Notes: generated from the letters alone by a model not told the origin. A stretch of 64,000 bases of DNA from Tateyamaria sp. Alg231-49 (GCF_900143535.1 NZ_FRFA01000002.1:310001-374000), one strand, 5' to 3'; positions 1 to 8,743 are shown, numbered from the stretch's first letter. Program-made: numbers and translations.

Positions 1-309
1 CACGGGTTCCGACTGCGCATTGCGACGAAATATCATAGGCTTGTGCGCGAATTCCTGCGCGAGGTGGGCGTGGCGGATTACCAGTTGGTGGACAGTCAGG
101 GCGCGACCGAAGGCACTGTGGCCAACGAAACCGCAGAGGCAATCGCCGATATAACGAGCAGCGGAGAAACCCTGCGGGCCAACCACCTGAAGATCTTGCA
201 AGACGGACTGATCCTTGCGTCTCAGGCTACGCTGTGGCGGTCCCGGGTGGCGGACGTGAATGACGGTGAACGCGCCAATATGCGCACTCTTTTGGATCGA
301 TTGACCTAA
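1..309 (+). CDS. hisG: ATP phosphoribosyltransferase, catalytic subunit (C-terminal part)
   Basis: HisG condenses ATP with PRPP in the first step of histidine synthesis. Only the last 102 codons lie in the window, and the frame is open from base 1. The stretch reading LRIATKYHRLVREF followed by VDSQGATEGTV is the PRPP-binding and phosphate-loop region typical of this family. The protein ends about 65 residues after that loop with no ACT-like regulatory domain, so this is the short form that works with HisZ; hisZ would be expected just upstream, outside the window. Identification is firm, but the start is not visible. Confidence 0.9.
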   Translation, partial: HGFRLRIATKYHRLVREFLREVGVADYQLVDSQGATEGTVANETAEAIADITSSGETLRANHLKILQDGLILASQATLWRSRVADVNDGERANMRTLLDRLT

Positions 310-334
310 CCAAGCGGCAGCTTGTGCGCCGCCC

Positions 335-895
335 TTATTCCTCGATTTTAAGGATCAAAGGCGTTTCGGTTTTAGCATCCACGTCAAACGTCGATCGTCC
401 TGTGTGGTTCAAATGGCGGCCATAAGTGTGCAGCGATACCGCGACTTTGTCGCCGTTGTTCCTGACGCTGTGGATATCGTCGGGCAAGCAACACACTGCG
501 GTCCCTGGATAAAGGGTTTCTTCCTTTGTCGCGACGAGATCTGCGAATCCCGGTTTGGAACCATCGTCACGCCGATTGTAATTTGTCTCGTGCTCCTGCC
601 CTTCGATCCCTGAAACGACAGCCCAAGTTTTGTGATTGTGCGCATCGACACCACGCCCGGGGGCCCAGGCAATGGCAAAAACGGCGAGGTCGTGGTTCTC
701 TTCTTCGTTCAACAGATGGAGCCCGACGCCCTGATCTGGATCGGTGTAGCGATACTTGTCTTCGAACCAGCTTGGATCGGAGGCGAGTTTAAGTGCGAGT
801 GGCTTAATCCGATCAGTTATTGCCTTTGTCTCGCTTTCTTCCGCGACGATTGCGCGGATGTCGCTGACATATTCCTCAACTGAATACCCAGTCAT
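335..895 (-). CDS. Cysteine-dioxygenase-like cupin protein
   Basis: A 186-residue single-domain cupin resembling the cysteine dioxygenase / thiol dioxygenase family, which uses non-heme iron to oxidise small thiols to sulfinates in the cytoplasm. The iron-binding pattern is visible: His86 and His88 in DAHNHKTW, and His142 in PDDIHSV. The frame is open well upstream (to 1150), but I start at the ATG at 895 because AGAAGGAAA precedes it at good spacing and the upstream residues look non-protein-like. It runs tail to tail with hisG. The substrate (cysteine, 3-mercaptopropionate or another thiol) cannot be told from sequence alone. Confidence 0.7.
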   Translation of the reverse strand: MTGYSVEEYVSDIRAIVAEESETKAITDRIKPLALKLASDPSWFEDKYRYTDPDQGVGLHLLNEEENHDLAVFAIAWAPGRGVDAHNHKTWAVVSGIEGQEHETNYNRRDDGSKPGFADLVATKEETLYPGTAVCCLPDDIHSVRNNGDKVAVSLHTYGRHLNHTGRSTFDVDAKTETPLILKIEE

Positions 896-1064
896 GCTCA
901 ATTTCCTTCTACAATGCCCATTCAGTGTACCGTGGACACGAGAAAAAGCCAAAATGGAATGAGAGCGCCATGGGTCTTTGCCTCCTCGCGGACGGCCAGT
1001 GGATCGCTTTGGAGGATCAGGCTTTCGTTTGGGACGCTTAGTTCTAAACTGGCTCAGGTTTGCT

Positions 1065-2066
1065 TTAGTGAGCAGGTACGCCCTGTCGTATCGCCTCTGA
1101 ATAACCGGGCCTAATGCCAAATGCCTGCCCCTTGGATGAGATACTTCCAAGCTCTCTCAATTCCTCGATAGAGTATTCAGTGTTCAGAGAGCCGAGTTCA
1201 TACCCGTATTCTGGCAGGTATCCATTTACGATGATGCGCCAGTCAAAGGGAGGTGCGTTCCCAATTGCGCGCATCATCTTCAGGACGACGGTTGTACAGT
1301 TGGTTGTGATCGAATTGTACCAATGCGGGGCTGCGGCAAGGGCGTTTGAATCAAGAACATACTCTTCCAGTAACTCTCTGGCTGCGGCTGGGTCAGAATT
1401 CAGCCGGAACAGTTGGACATCTTCCTTGCGGATGTTCGTGCGCAGACCAACGATATCTGTCTCGGTTGCTGCCATAATTACGATTGGGTTTTCCTTGAAG
1501 GCATCAGCGACAGGTGAAAACCCACCATCGACCTGACGCCTGACTTCAATTGACCAAGCCAGGTACTGGCCGTCTGCAAAGCCAAAACTCAGTATGAAAT
1601 GTGCCATCTCAGGGCCTGCCCAATAAGACAAAAACAGATCCGTGCTTTTCAGTTCATTCAGGTTGTAGGTTCGCGTTTCCCAGTTCTCGACAAAACTACC
1701 GTCACCCTGCCATTCGAAATTGCGCACGCCGTTTAGTGTCAGGATGTCTCCGTCAATTTCCCCTGTTACCTGCCGGGCCACATCGGGCGACCAATTTCCA
1801 TCAGATGGCGGCTGCAAAGTAGACCACCACACCAACAGTGCGACAGAGGCAATGACGAGCGGCAACAACCGTTTAACGCGCCTGTGTCTTAGCCAAAAAT
1901 ACAGGGTGACAGCACCAAGTCCCGCGAAAGACGCACTGAACAACATTTGCACCAGATCACTGCCTGGGGCGCGAAAACTAAGTGCAGCAGCGCCCCAAGC
2001 CGTGAAGCCTGCGACAGCCAATGCAATCAGCGTTACGAAGAGAGACCTCAGAATTCGGCGTATCAT
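1065..2066 (-). CDS. DUF4105 membrane protein, Lnb-like
   Basis: A 333-residue protein with about three N-terminal membrane segments (near residues 9-30, 40-58 and 66-82) followed by a soluble domain of the DUF4105 type. Recognisable blocks are SYWAGPEMAHFILSFGF, with His156, and the later TTNCTTVV, with Cys257. A His/Cys pair of this kind is the proposed active site in Lnb, a DUF4105 lipoprotein acyl-transfer enzyme, so a lipoprotein-modifying role is possible but inferred. The ATG at 2066 is chosen over one at 2111 because AGGG lies 9 bases upstream of it. It has no obvious operon partner. Confidence 0.65.
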   Translation of the reverse strand: MIRRILRSLFVTLIALAVAGFTAWGAAALSFRAPGSDLVQMLFSASFAGLGAVTLYFWLRHRRVKRLLPLVIASVALLVWWSTLQPPSDGNWSPDVARQVTGEIDGDILTLNGVRNFEWQGDGSFVENWETRTYNLNELKSTDLFLSYWAGPEMAHFILSFGFADGQYLAWSIEVRRQVDGGFSPVADAFKENPIVIMAATETDIVGLRTNIRKEDVQLFRLNSDPAAARELLEEYVLDSNALAAAPHWYNSITTNCTTVVLKMMRAIGNAPPFDWRIIVNGYLPEYGYELGSLNTEYSIEELRELGSISSKGQAFGIRPGYSEAIRQGVPAH

Positions 2067-2542
2067 TGTGTTTGACCCTGATAGGTAGCCTGATCTGACC
2101 GGCCCGGACATATTGTTAATTCATATTCAGCGGCTGGTACATCGGCTGCAAACTTTATGGAACCGGTGGCCGGTACACGCTTTACCGGAAATCCTTGCGC
2201 ACTGTTTTTCGAAATCTTCATCTCAGTTGCGCGTGGCTCACTAGCCATGGGCAACTGCTCGCCTCTTGGGAGGATCAGGCCGAGCGGTTTGGGGGTTGAG
2301 ATAACCCCAGTTCTGAAAGCTTTCCGCAGATTGCGTTTGGCGAAATGACCCTTCACCTGCCGCCTATCCGACTGTCGATCAGGACTAGACCAAAGAGACA
2401 AAAAAGTACCCGTTTGCTCGTTTGAACGGTGCCTGCTCAGGGGGTACTTCAGTGGTGCGGCGGCGGAGTGCGGATGGCTGAGACTGGTTCATCTCATATG
2501 CAAGTTGTGTGTTTGAAAGAGTTGCCCAACGTGGAAAATGTT
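2067..2542. other. Intergenic region with no convincing gene
   Basis: A 476-base gap between two divergent genes. A minus-strand reading frame (2063-2401, 112 codons from its first ATG) ends in an ATGA overlap with the DUF4105 start. It has no recognisable domain, an unconvincing composition and no good ribosome binding site, so it is not called. The part near 2404-2449 carries a spaced inverted repeat, listed separately. Promoters for both flanking genes must lie here, but I cannot place them with confidence. Confidence 0.4.
2404..2449. promoter_or_regulatory. Spaced inverted repeat upstream of VPLPA-CTERM gene
   Basis: AAGTACCC at 2404-2411 is matched by its exact complement GGGTACTT at 2442-2449, with 30 bases between. 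It lies about 95 bases before the VPLPA-CTERM start. An operator pair or a long-loop hairpin is possible; chance is also possible for 8-base arms. Confidence 0.3.
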
Positions 2543-3256
2543 ATGAACTATTTGAAAATGTATGCCGCAGCTTTGCTGCTGTGCGTACCTGCCGCCGCAC
2601 AGTCAGCGAGCGTTTCAGTGACGATTGGCAAAGCTGGCGTAATGGAGGCCGATCAGGCATCGATTGGCGCGACGGGGCTCCTCACCGAAACGTTTGACAG
2701 TTTGCCAACAGGCCAATTCAGCAATTTCGAGTCAGAGTTGGGAACATACAGCTCCGGCCGCGTAAAACCAGCGAACCGCTATGGCGGTGCGCATAACAGC
2801 CAATATCTGTTTTCGTTGTCAAATCCGGGGTCCACATTGTCCCTAAAGACTTCTGCACGCTATTTTGGTCTGTGGTGGTCGGCTGGCAGCGTCGGAAACA
2901 GCGTCGAACTGATCAAAAATGGGGCAAGAATATTTGTCTTCAACACAGACGATGTTCTGGATTTTCTGGACGCCAACACTTCAAACACTGCGGACTACTA
3001 CGGGAACCCGAATGATAGATTTGCCAATCAGGTCCGTCATGAACCGTTTGTGTTTCTGAACATGTTTTCGGACCAACCGTTTGACGCCGTAAGGCTGTCT
3101 GGGCGAAACTTTGAGTCCGACAACCATACCGTGGCGACAAATTTCGCACGTGAAACAGGGACCTCCATTTCACCGGTGCCTGTCCCGGCGACATTGCCAT
3201 TGCTGATGGTAGCGTTTGGTGGGTTTGCCTTCCTAAGTCGGCGCCGAAGGCCGTAA
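2543..3256 (+). CDS. VPLPA-CTERM sorting domain protein
   Basis: A 237-residue exported protein of unknown function. It starts with a signal peptide (MNYLKMYAAALLLC, cleavage likely after AQSA) and ends with the tripartite VPLPA-CTERM signal: SPVPVPATLPLL, then a short hydrophobic helix, then SRRRRP. By analogy with PEP-CTERM proteins it should be processed by a dedicated exosortase and carried to the surface. The middle has no domain I recognise. The ATG at 2543 is chosen because the signal peptide starts there, with GGA 9 bases upstream; the frame is open further upstream without protein-like sequence. A second protein of this class lies at 35532-36299. No exosortase gene is in the window. 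Confidence 0.8.
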   Translation: MNYLKMYAAALLLCVPAAAQSASVSVTIGKAGVMEADQASIGATGLLTETFDSLPTGQFSNFESELGTYSSGRVKPANRYGGAHNSQYLFSLSNPGSTLSLKTSARYFGLWWSAGSVGNSVELIKNGARIFVFNTDDVLDFLDANTSNTADYYGNPNDRFANQVRHEPFVFLNMFSDQPFDAVRLSGRNFESDNHTVATNFARETGTSISPVPVPATLPLLMVAFGGFAFLSRRRRP

Positions 3257-3390
3257 AATGGACCCTCTTTGTCCGTCGCCAATCGGTTCAAACAACTCCG
3301 CCATCGCAGCGTGCTGTTTGATCGAATTTGAGGTGGGCAGCCGCAATCAGATTATGTGAGACGCTCGACCGCCAGGCTGGCGATGACGCC

Positions 3391-3822
3391 TCACAAAACC
3401 CCAATCTCCGCAAGTGCGCGATTTAGTTCCACCGGCAACGGTTCTTCGCTGGCGCGGCCCTTGGGCAGGTCTGGCGGCGCGTCTTGGGGTTTCAGGTAGC
3501 GCCAGCCTTGGAATGGGCGTTTCAGGGCGCTTTGGACCCGCACCAGTTCGGGGTCGGATACGATGGCGCAGCGCCGGATGCCGTCTTGTCCGATATACTC
3601 GTCCAGCCGCAGAATGCGCTGGCGGCAAGTCAGCACGCCTTTGATCACCCAGAATATCGACCCTCCGTTCAGGATTTCACCCTCGCGCTTGGGCCACATG
3701 CGGGTGACGTGGCGGGGCAGACCGTCTGGCGCTTGGGCACGTTTGGTCGCTTGCCACGCAGCAAGGTCTTCGACGGTCTCGGTGCCCACGCTCAGCTTGA
3801 TCAGGTTGATATAGTTATCCAC
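3391..3822 (-). CDS. DUF1489 family protein
   Basis: A 143-residue cytoplasmic protein of the alphaproteobacterial DUF1489 family, function unknown. The family hallmark opening, INLIKLSVGTETVEDL, starts four codons in, and MWPKR and GGSIFWVIKG are further conserved blocks. I take the GTG at 3822 as start because the homologous N-terminus begins there and AGGGGCGAG lies just upstream. An ATG at 3876 would add 18 unlike residues and would run across the NrdR-like boxes. It is divergent from nrdJ. Confidence 0.8.
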   Translation of the reverse strand: MDNYINLIKLSVGTETVEDLAAWQATKRAQAPDGLPRHVTRMWPKREGEILNGGSIFWVIKGVLTCRQRILRLDEYIGQDGIRRCAIVSDPELVRVQSALKRPFQGWRYLKPQDAPPDLPKGRASEEPLPVELNRALAEIGVL

Positions 3823-3839
3823 AGACTCGCCCCTATCCC

Positions 3840-3886
3840 ACACAAAATATTGTAGCACGGGGAATGTACACTGCAAGGTGTTGTGG
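3840..3886. promoter_or_regulatory. Tandem NrdR-like boxes upstream of nrdJ
   Basis: Box 1 at 3840-3855 reads ACACAAAATATTGTAG, close to the NrdR consensus, which is a 16-bp AT-rich palindrome with ACA and TGT ends. Box 2 at 3871-3886 reads CTGCAAGGTGTTGTGG, is weaker, and matches box 1 at 10 of 16 positions. The two start 31 bp apart, the usual three-turn spacing of paired NrdR boxes. They lie between the divergent DUF1489 and nrdJ starts, so repression of nrdJ by NrdR is the natural reading. The nrdR gene is not in the window. Confidence 0.7.
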
Positions 3887-4015
3887 GTGTCGCGCCACTA
3901 GATTTGGTGTTCGAAAGGTCAAGGGTAACTATTTGTTGTGGATTGCGGCCGCTGTGGTACTGTCTTTGTCTGCACTGCTGCCGACAGAATCGGCGGCTCG
4001 TTAGGGGATGCCACA

Positions 4016-6304
4016 ATGACACGCTTTGCCGCGCCAATTGCCGAACAGATCTGGGACATGAAGTATCGCTTCAAGGAGGCCGACGGCACGCCCATTGACG
4101 AAACGGTTGAGGACAGCTGGCGCCGGATCGCATGCGATCTGGCAAGCGTCGAAGACAACCCGAAAGCGTGGGAAGACACGTTCTACACCGCCCTCGAAGA
4201 TTTCAAATTCCTGCCCGCTGGTCGCATTACCGCGGGTGCGGGCACAGCGCGCTCGGTCACCTTGTTCAACTGCTTTGTCATGGGCACGATCCCCGACAGC
4301 ATGGGCGGTATTTTCGAGATGCTGAAAGAGGCAGCACTGACCATGCAGCAGGGCGGCGGGATCGGCTATGATTTCTCGACCATCCGGCCCAAAGGGGCAG
4401 GGGTAAAGGGCGTGGCGGCGGATGCCTCGGGTCCATTGTCTTTTATGGATGTTTGGGACGCGATGTGCCGCACGATCATGTCCGCAGGTTCGCGTCGCGG
4501 CGCGATGATGGCCACGATGCGATGCGATCATCCTGATATCGAGGATTTCATCACCGCCAAATCCGATGCCGCGCGACTGCGGATGTTCAACGTGTCGGTG
4601 CTGGTGACGGATGACTTCATGGAGGCGGTGAAAGCTGATGGCCCATGGGATCTGAAATTCGACGGCCACGTTTATCGCACCGTGCAGGCGCGTGATCTGT
4701 GGAACGGGATCATGCAGGCGACCTATGATTACGCTGAACCCGGCGTGATCTTTATTGATCGGATCAATGCGGCCAACAATCTGAACTACTGCGAAACGAT
4801 TGCCGCCACCAACCCGTGCGGTGAGCAACCCCTGCCGCCATATGGTGCGTGCTTGCTCGGCTCGATCAACCTTGCCCGGCTGGTGTCTGATCCGTTCGGG
4901 GATGCGGCTGCCTTGGACGAGGGTCAACTGACCGAATTGGTCGGCACTGCCGTGCGGATGATGGACAACGTGGTGGATGCATCGAAATTCCCGCTAGAGG
5001 CCCAGGCCCGCGAGGCCGCAGCCAAGCGCCGGATCGGTCTTGGGGTTACCGGGCTGGCGGATGCGCTGCTGATGGTGGGCTTGCGTTATGGATCCGACGA
5101 GGCGGCGCGTCAGACCGAAAGCTGGTTGAAAGCGATCGCCCGCGCCGCGTACCTGGGCTCTGTGCAGTTGGCAAAGGAGAAGGGCGCGTTTCCACTGTTT
5201 GACGTGGATGGCTACCTTGCCTCTGGGACGATGCAGGCCATGGACGACGACGTGCGCGCAGCCGTGGCCAAACATGGCATCCGCAACGCGTTGCTCACGT
5301 CCATCGCACCGACGGGCACTATTTCGCTTTATGCCGGGAATGTCAGTTCCGGGATCGAGCCTGTGTTTGCCTATGCCTACACCCGCAAGGTGCTGCAAAA
5401 AGACGGAAGCCGCACAGAAGAAGAGGTTGTGGACTACGCCGTGCAGATGTGGCGCGAGTTGAAGGGTGACGTGGAGTTGCCCGATTACTTCGTCAACGCC
5501 CAAACGCTGGCGCCGGCCGATCACGTGAAAATGCAGGCGGCAGCGCAAAAGTGGGTGGATTCGAGCATTTCGAAGACCATCAATTGCCCCGAAGACATCA
5601 GCTTTGACGCATTCAAAGATGTCTACATGCAAGCATGGGATACAGGGTGCAAAGGATGCACAACCTATCGGCCCAACGCCGTGACAGGGTCTGTGTTGAC
5701 GGTGGCCGAGGAGAAACCTGTCGATCGGGAGGTGATCACCACGAGCGACGAAGAGCCGATGCAACCCCATGGCGACGTGATCTATATGTCCGAACCCCTC
5801 GACCGGCCTGCCGAACTCGAAGGGAACACGTACAAGGTCAAGTGGCCCGACAGTGAGCACGCGCTGTATATCACCATCAACGATATCGTCATTGGTGGGC
5901 ATCGCCGCCCGTTCGAAGTGTTCATCAACTCCAAGAACATGGAGCATTTTGCATGGACGGTCGCGCTGACCCGGATGATCTCTGCCGTGTTCCGGCGGGG
6001 GGGCGATGTGTCGTTTGTGGTCGAGGAACTCAAAGCCGTATTTGATCCGCGCGGCGGTGCGTGGATGGGGGGCAAGTACATTCCTTCAATTCTTGCGGCT
6101 ATCGGGGGTGTGATCGAACAGCACATGGTCGCCATCGGATTTATCGAAGGCGAGGGGATGGGGCTAAAGGCTGATCCCAAAGCCGACATGGCTCAACTGG
6201 GCACACCGCGCGGCAAAGCGTGTTCGTCCTGCGGGTCTTACGAGCTGCGCATGGTCGAAGGGTGCATGACCTGCGCCTCCTGCGGATTTTCGAAATGCGG
6301 GTAA
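4016..6304 (+). CDS. nrdJ: Adenosylcobalamin-dependent (class II) ribonucleotide reductase
   Basis: A 762-residue cytoplasmic enzyme making deoxyribonucleotides with a cobalamin-generated thiyl radical. Visible features are the first redox cysteine in LFNCFVMG (Cys86), the radical-site motif NPCGEQ (Cys268, Glu270), the phosphate-binding stretch APTGTISLYAGNVSSGIEP, and a C-terminal Cys-rich tail (CSSCG...CMTCASCGFSKCG) of the kind that re-reduces the active site and binds zinc. The ATG at 4016 follows AGGGG at 8 bases; an earlier in-frame ATG at 3938 adds unrelated residues. It is monocistronic by spacing. Tandem NrdR-like boxes lie about 130-175 bases upstream. No cobalamin riboswitch is seen. 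Confidence 0.95.
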   Translation: MTRFAAPIAEQIWDMKYRFKEADGTPIDETVEDSWRRIACDLASVEDNPKAWEDTFYTALEDFKFLPAGRITAGAGTARSVTLFNCFVMGTIPDSMGGIFEMLKEAALTMQQGGGIGYDFSTIRPKGAGVKGVAADASGPLSFMDVWDAMCRTIMSAGSRRGAMMATMRCDHPDIEDFITAKSDAARLRMFNVSVLVTDDFMEAVKADGPWDLKFDGHVYRTVQARDLWNGIMQATYDYAEPGVIFIDRINAANNLNYCETIAATNPCGEQPLPPYGACLLGSINLARLVSDPFGDAAALDEGQLTELVGTAVRMMDNVVDASKFPLEAQAREAAAKRRIGLGVTGLADALLMVGLRYGSDEAARQTESWLKAIARAAYLGSVQLAKEKGAFPLFDVDGYLASGTMQAMDDDVRAAVAKHGIRNALLTSIAPTGTISLYAGNVSSGIEPVFAYAYTRKVLQKDGSRTEEEVVDYAVQMWRELKGDVELPDYFVNAQTLAPADHVKMQAAAQKWVDSSISKTINCPEDISFDAFKDVYMQAWDTGCKGCTTYRPNAVTGSVLTVAEEKPVDREVITTSDEEPMQPHGDVIYMSEPLDRPAELEGNTYKVKWPDSEHALYITINDIVIGGHRRPFEVFINSKNMEHFAWTVALTRMISAVFRRGGDVSFVVEELKAVFDPRGGAWMGGKYIPSILAAIGGVIEQHMVAIGFIEGEGMGLKADPKADMAQLGTPRGKACSSCGSYELRMVEGCMTCASCGFSKCG

Positions 6305-6359
6305 GATCGGGTTTTCCCCCGCTTTCTGATTTCGACTGAGGTTAAAAAATCACGCACAG

Positions 6360-6385
6360 CGTGTATTTAGGCTGACTAATACACG
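6360..6385. promoter_or_regulatory. Perfect 8-bp inverted repeat between nrdJ and the LpxR-like gene
   Basis: CGTGTATT at 6360-6367 and AATACACG at 6378-6385 are perfect complements around a 10-base loop. A related element, GTACACGCCTAG, follows at about 6403. There is no U-tract, so a terminator is unlikely. It sits 75 bases before the LpxR-like start, where an operator or leader hairpin would be expected. Confidence 0.4.
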
Positions 6386-6460
6386 TAAGTACTTGGCGGC
6401 GAGTACACGCCTAGGTATTAAGGAGGGGCTTGGGGGAGCGCATAGGTTCAGGACGGCTTT

Positions 6461-7378
6461 ATGTTTCGATGGATTACGGCGGCGCTGATAGCGTCTGCCT
6501 TTGTGGCCCCAGCGGTCGACGCGCAAGAGCGCAAGCGTTTGGGCTATGGCATTTTGCTCAACAATGACGTGATCGACGGCCGGCGTGACCGCTGGCGTAC
6601 TGGCGGGTTTCAATCCTCGCGCATCTGGGGTCCGGCATGGGCCGGAACGGCGCCCGGAGGTTTTGGGCAGCTCCTTGAATTGCGACTGGGCGCCGAGATC
6701 ATCACACCAGAAGATCTGCGCGACGTGTCCGACAGTGACCGGCGCTATGCAGGCGCGCTTTCGGTCGGGCTCCACACCCATTTCCAGCGCGGGATGACAG
6801 AATATGCGATGGGCGGCGATCTGGTGTTTGTCGGCCCGCAGACCGGGCTGGATAGCTTTCAGGATGCGGTGCATGACTTTCTAAGTATGCCCCGGCCGTC
6901 TGATGCGGTGCGCGATGCTCAGATTGGGAATGCAGTGAACCCCACGGCAGTGGTCGAAGTCGGGCATAACTTTTCCCTTGGCGCAGACACGACGCTGCGC
7001 CCCTTTGTCGAAGCGCGCGCCGGCAACGAGACACTTGCGCGGGTGGGGCTTGACCTGACATTTGGCGACTTTGGTCGCGGCGCGCTCTTGGTGCGCGACA
7101 ACGTTACGGGGCAACGTTACCGCGCCATAGAGACGGAATGGACTGGGTTCAGCTACGTTCTTGGCGCGGATATCGCGCATGTTCTGGACAGTGAATTTCT
7201 GCCCGACAACGATCCTGTCAGCCTCGATAAGACACGCGAACGGCTGCGGGCTGGTGTGCACTGGCGCAGCGAAACTGGGCTGAGCACGTTTTTTGGCGTG
7301 ACCTATCTGGGCGAAGAATTCGAAGGTCAGGACGGCGGCCAGTTCGTGGGATCACTGCGGGCAAAGCTGAGGTTTTAG
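6461..7378 (+). CDS. LpxR-family (DUF2219) outer-membrane lipid A deacylase-like protein
   Basis: A 305-residue protein with an N-terminal signal peptide (MFRWITAALIASAFVAPAVDA, cleaved before QERK) and alternating beta-strand texture ending in an aromatic residue (LRAKLRF), typical of an outer-membrane barrel. The block GILLNNDVIDG followed by DRWRTGG matches the LpxR motif, where an Asn-Asp pair (here Asn35-Asp36) belongs to the active site. LpxR removes the 3'-acyloxyacyl chain from lipid A. Family membership is likely; lipid A activity is inferred. The ATG follows AGGA. It is a single gene. Confidence 0.7.
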   Translation: MFRWITAALIASAFVAPAVDAQERKRLGYGILLNNDVIDGRRDRWRTGGFQSSRIWGPAWAGTAPGGFGQLLELRLGAEIITPEDLRDVSDSDRRYAGALSVGLHTHFQRGMTEYAMGGDLVFVGPQTGLDSFQDAVHDFLSMPRPSDAVRDAQIGNAVNPTAVVEVGHNFSLGADTTLRPFVEARAGNETLARVGLDLTFGDFGRGALLVRDNVTGQRYRAIETEWTGFSYVLGADIAHVLDSEFLPDNDPVSLDKTRERLRAGVHWRSETGLSTFFGVTYLGEEFEGQDGGQFVGSLRAKLRF

Positions 7379-7532
7379 GACGCAACCTATAACACTTTTG
7401 CCACACCTTTTGGAAACTTGGCTAAATTTCGCAGCCCAAGCCGCTGGAATCCGTCACGAATTTTGACATTCCTCTGAAAAGCCGATTCTTTGGTGGCAAG
7501 AAAATAAAAATAACAGAGCAGGCAGTACAGGT

Positions 7533-8594
7533 ATGAATACGGGCTTTCGAGGCACGTTCGTCATTTCCTGGTCGCAAACAGAAGTAGATGGTCTTGATGC
7601 CGCACCACTGCCGTCCCTTTCGGTGGGTGCAGCTTGGGCATGGCGCGGAGACGCCGTGCGCGTTGACGGACCCCATGACGTGTTGCGTCTGGACAGGGCG
7701 GAAGGAAATGAAGCGCTGCGCAAGCGGGCAGCGCGGATGGTGCGCCGTCTTGTGGGGGCCGCTCTGGAAGATGCGCCGCTAAGCGCGGAGCACACCGATG
7801 ACCCGTTGATCTCGGATAACAGCTTTGTCGTCACGGATGGCGGCAAAAGCTATACCGTGACCCTGATTGACATCGGCCCGCACAAGCCGCCCTTGCTCAT
7901 GTTTGTCGATGACATCCCCCCGCGCGAAACAGACCTTTGGGTTGTGCATCACACCCTGAACACGTCTCCGGGTGATGGAATGGGGGCCGGGGCCGGTGGT
8001 GTGATCTGCTTTACGCCGGGCACATGGATCGACACACCTGATGGGCCCCGCCTGATCGAGGATTTGCGCGAGGGTGATCGGGTATCGACCAAAGACAACG
8101 GCCCGCAAGACGTGCAGTGGATCGGCAGCCGTCGCATGACGGGCGCGCGTCTATTTGCCATGCCGCGTCTGCGCCCGGTTCGGATTGCAACCGGCGCCCT
8201 TGGGGTGGAGCGTCCGGATCAGGAATTGTTGGTCTCGCCCGAGCATCGGATGTTGGTCGAAGGCGCGGTCGCGCGCGATTTGTTCAACACAGATGAGGTG
8301 CTGGTCGCGGCCAAGGATTTGATCAACGGCACCACGATCAGCGTCGATCTGACTGTGTCCGAGGTGACCTATGTGCATCTGTTGTTGCCCCGCCATGAAG
8401 TGCTACGGGCCAACGGGATCGAAACAGAAAGCTTCCACCCGGCCAATACGGCGCTTTCCACGCTGGATCAGGACGATCGCACGCGCCTGCTTGGGCGCTT
8501 GCCGGACCTTGAATTTGACCCACACGTCTATGGCACCTACGCCCGCCGCAATCTCAGCACCAGCGAAGCCGCAATCCTGCGCCATGCGGCCTAG
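7533..8594 (+). CDS. Hint domain-containing protein
   Basis: A 353-residue protein whose C-terminal half is a Hint (hedgehog/intein) domain of the type common in Rhodobacteraceae. The domain opens at about residue 157 with GVICFTPGTWIDTPDGP, placing a candidate nucleophile at Cys159. It continues with LIEDLREGDRV and the block B-like VSPEHRMLV. The N-terminal half (residues 1-150) is of no family I recognise. Hint domains can cleave or splice proteins, but many members of this subfamily have unknown roles. It has no signal peptide, and export (if any) would need an unconventional route. It stands alone by spacing. Confidence 0.8.
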   Translation: MNTGFRGTFVISWSQTEVDGLDAAPLPSLSVGAAWAWRGDAVRVDGPHDVLRLDRAEGNEALRKRAARMVRRLVGAALEDAPLSAEHTDDPLISDNSFVVTDGGKSYTVTLIDIGPHKPPLLMFVDDIPPRETDLWVVHHTLNTSPGDGMGAGAGGVICFTPGTWIDTPDGPRLIEDLREGDRVSTKDNGPQDVQWIGSRRMTGARLFAMPRLRPVRIATGALGVERPDQELLVSPEHRMLVEGAVARDLFNTDEVLVAAKDLINGTTISVDLTVSEVTYVHLLLPRHEVLRANGIETESFHPANTALSTLDQDDRTRLLGRLPDLEFDPHVYGTYARRNLSTSEAAILRHAA

Positions 8595-8743
8595 GCCCTG
8601 GACCTATGAAGCCAAAGGCTGATGCGTTGCGACAAAGCGGCTTTTAATAAAACAGCAAAGCCAAAGCCCCCCAGATCTCAAAATCGAAGATTAGTGCCCA
8701 CCAAGAAGTCTTGCTACGACCCCTACCGTCGCATCGACGCAGT

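Noticed and set aside
2063-2401. 112-codon minus-strand frame overlapping the DUF4105 start by ATGA
   Set aside because: No domain, poor ribosome binding site and unconvincing composition; the ATGA overlap alone is weak evidence.
3823-3876. Upstream extension of DUF1489 to an ATG at 3876
   Set aside because: Adds 18 unrelated residues and would cover the NrdR-like boxes; the family starts at the GTG at 3822.
3877-4015. Cobalamin riboswitch before nrdJ
   Set aside because: No B12-box consensus could be found in the leader; only NrdR-like boxes fit.
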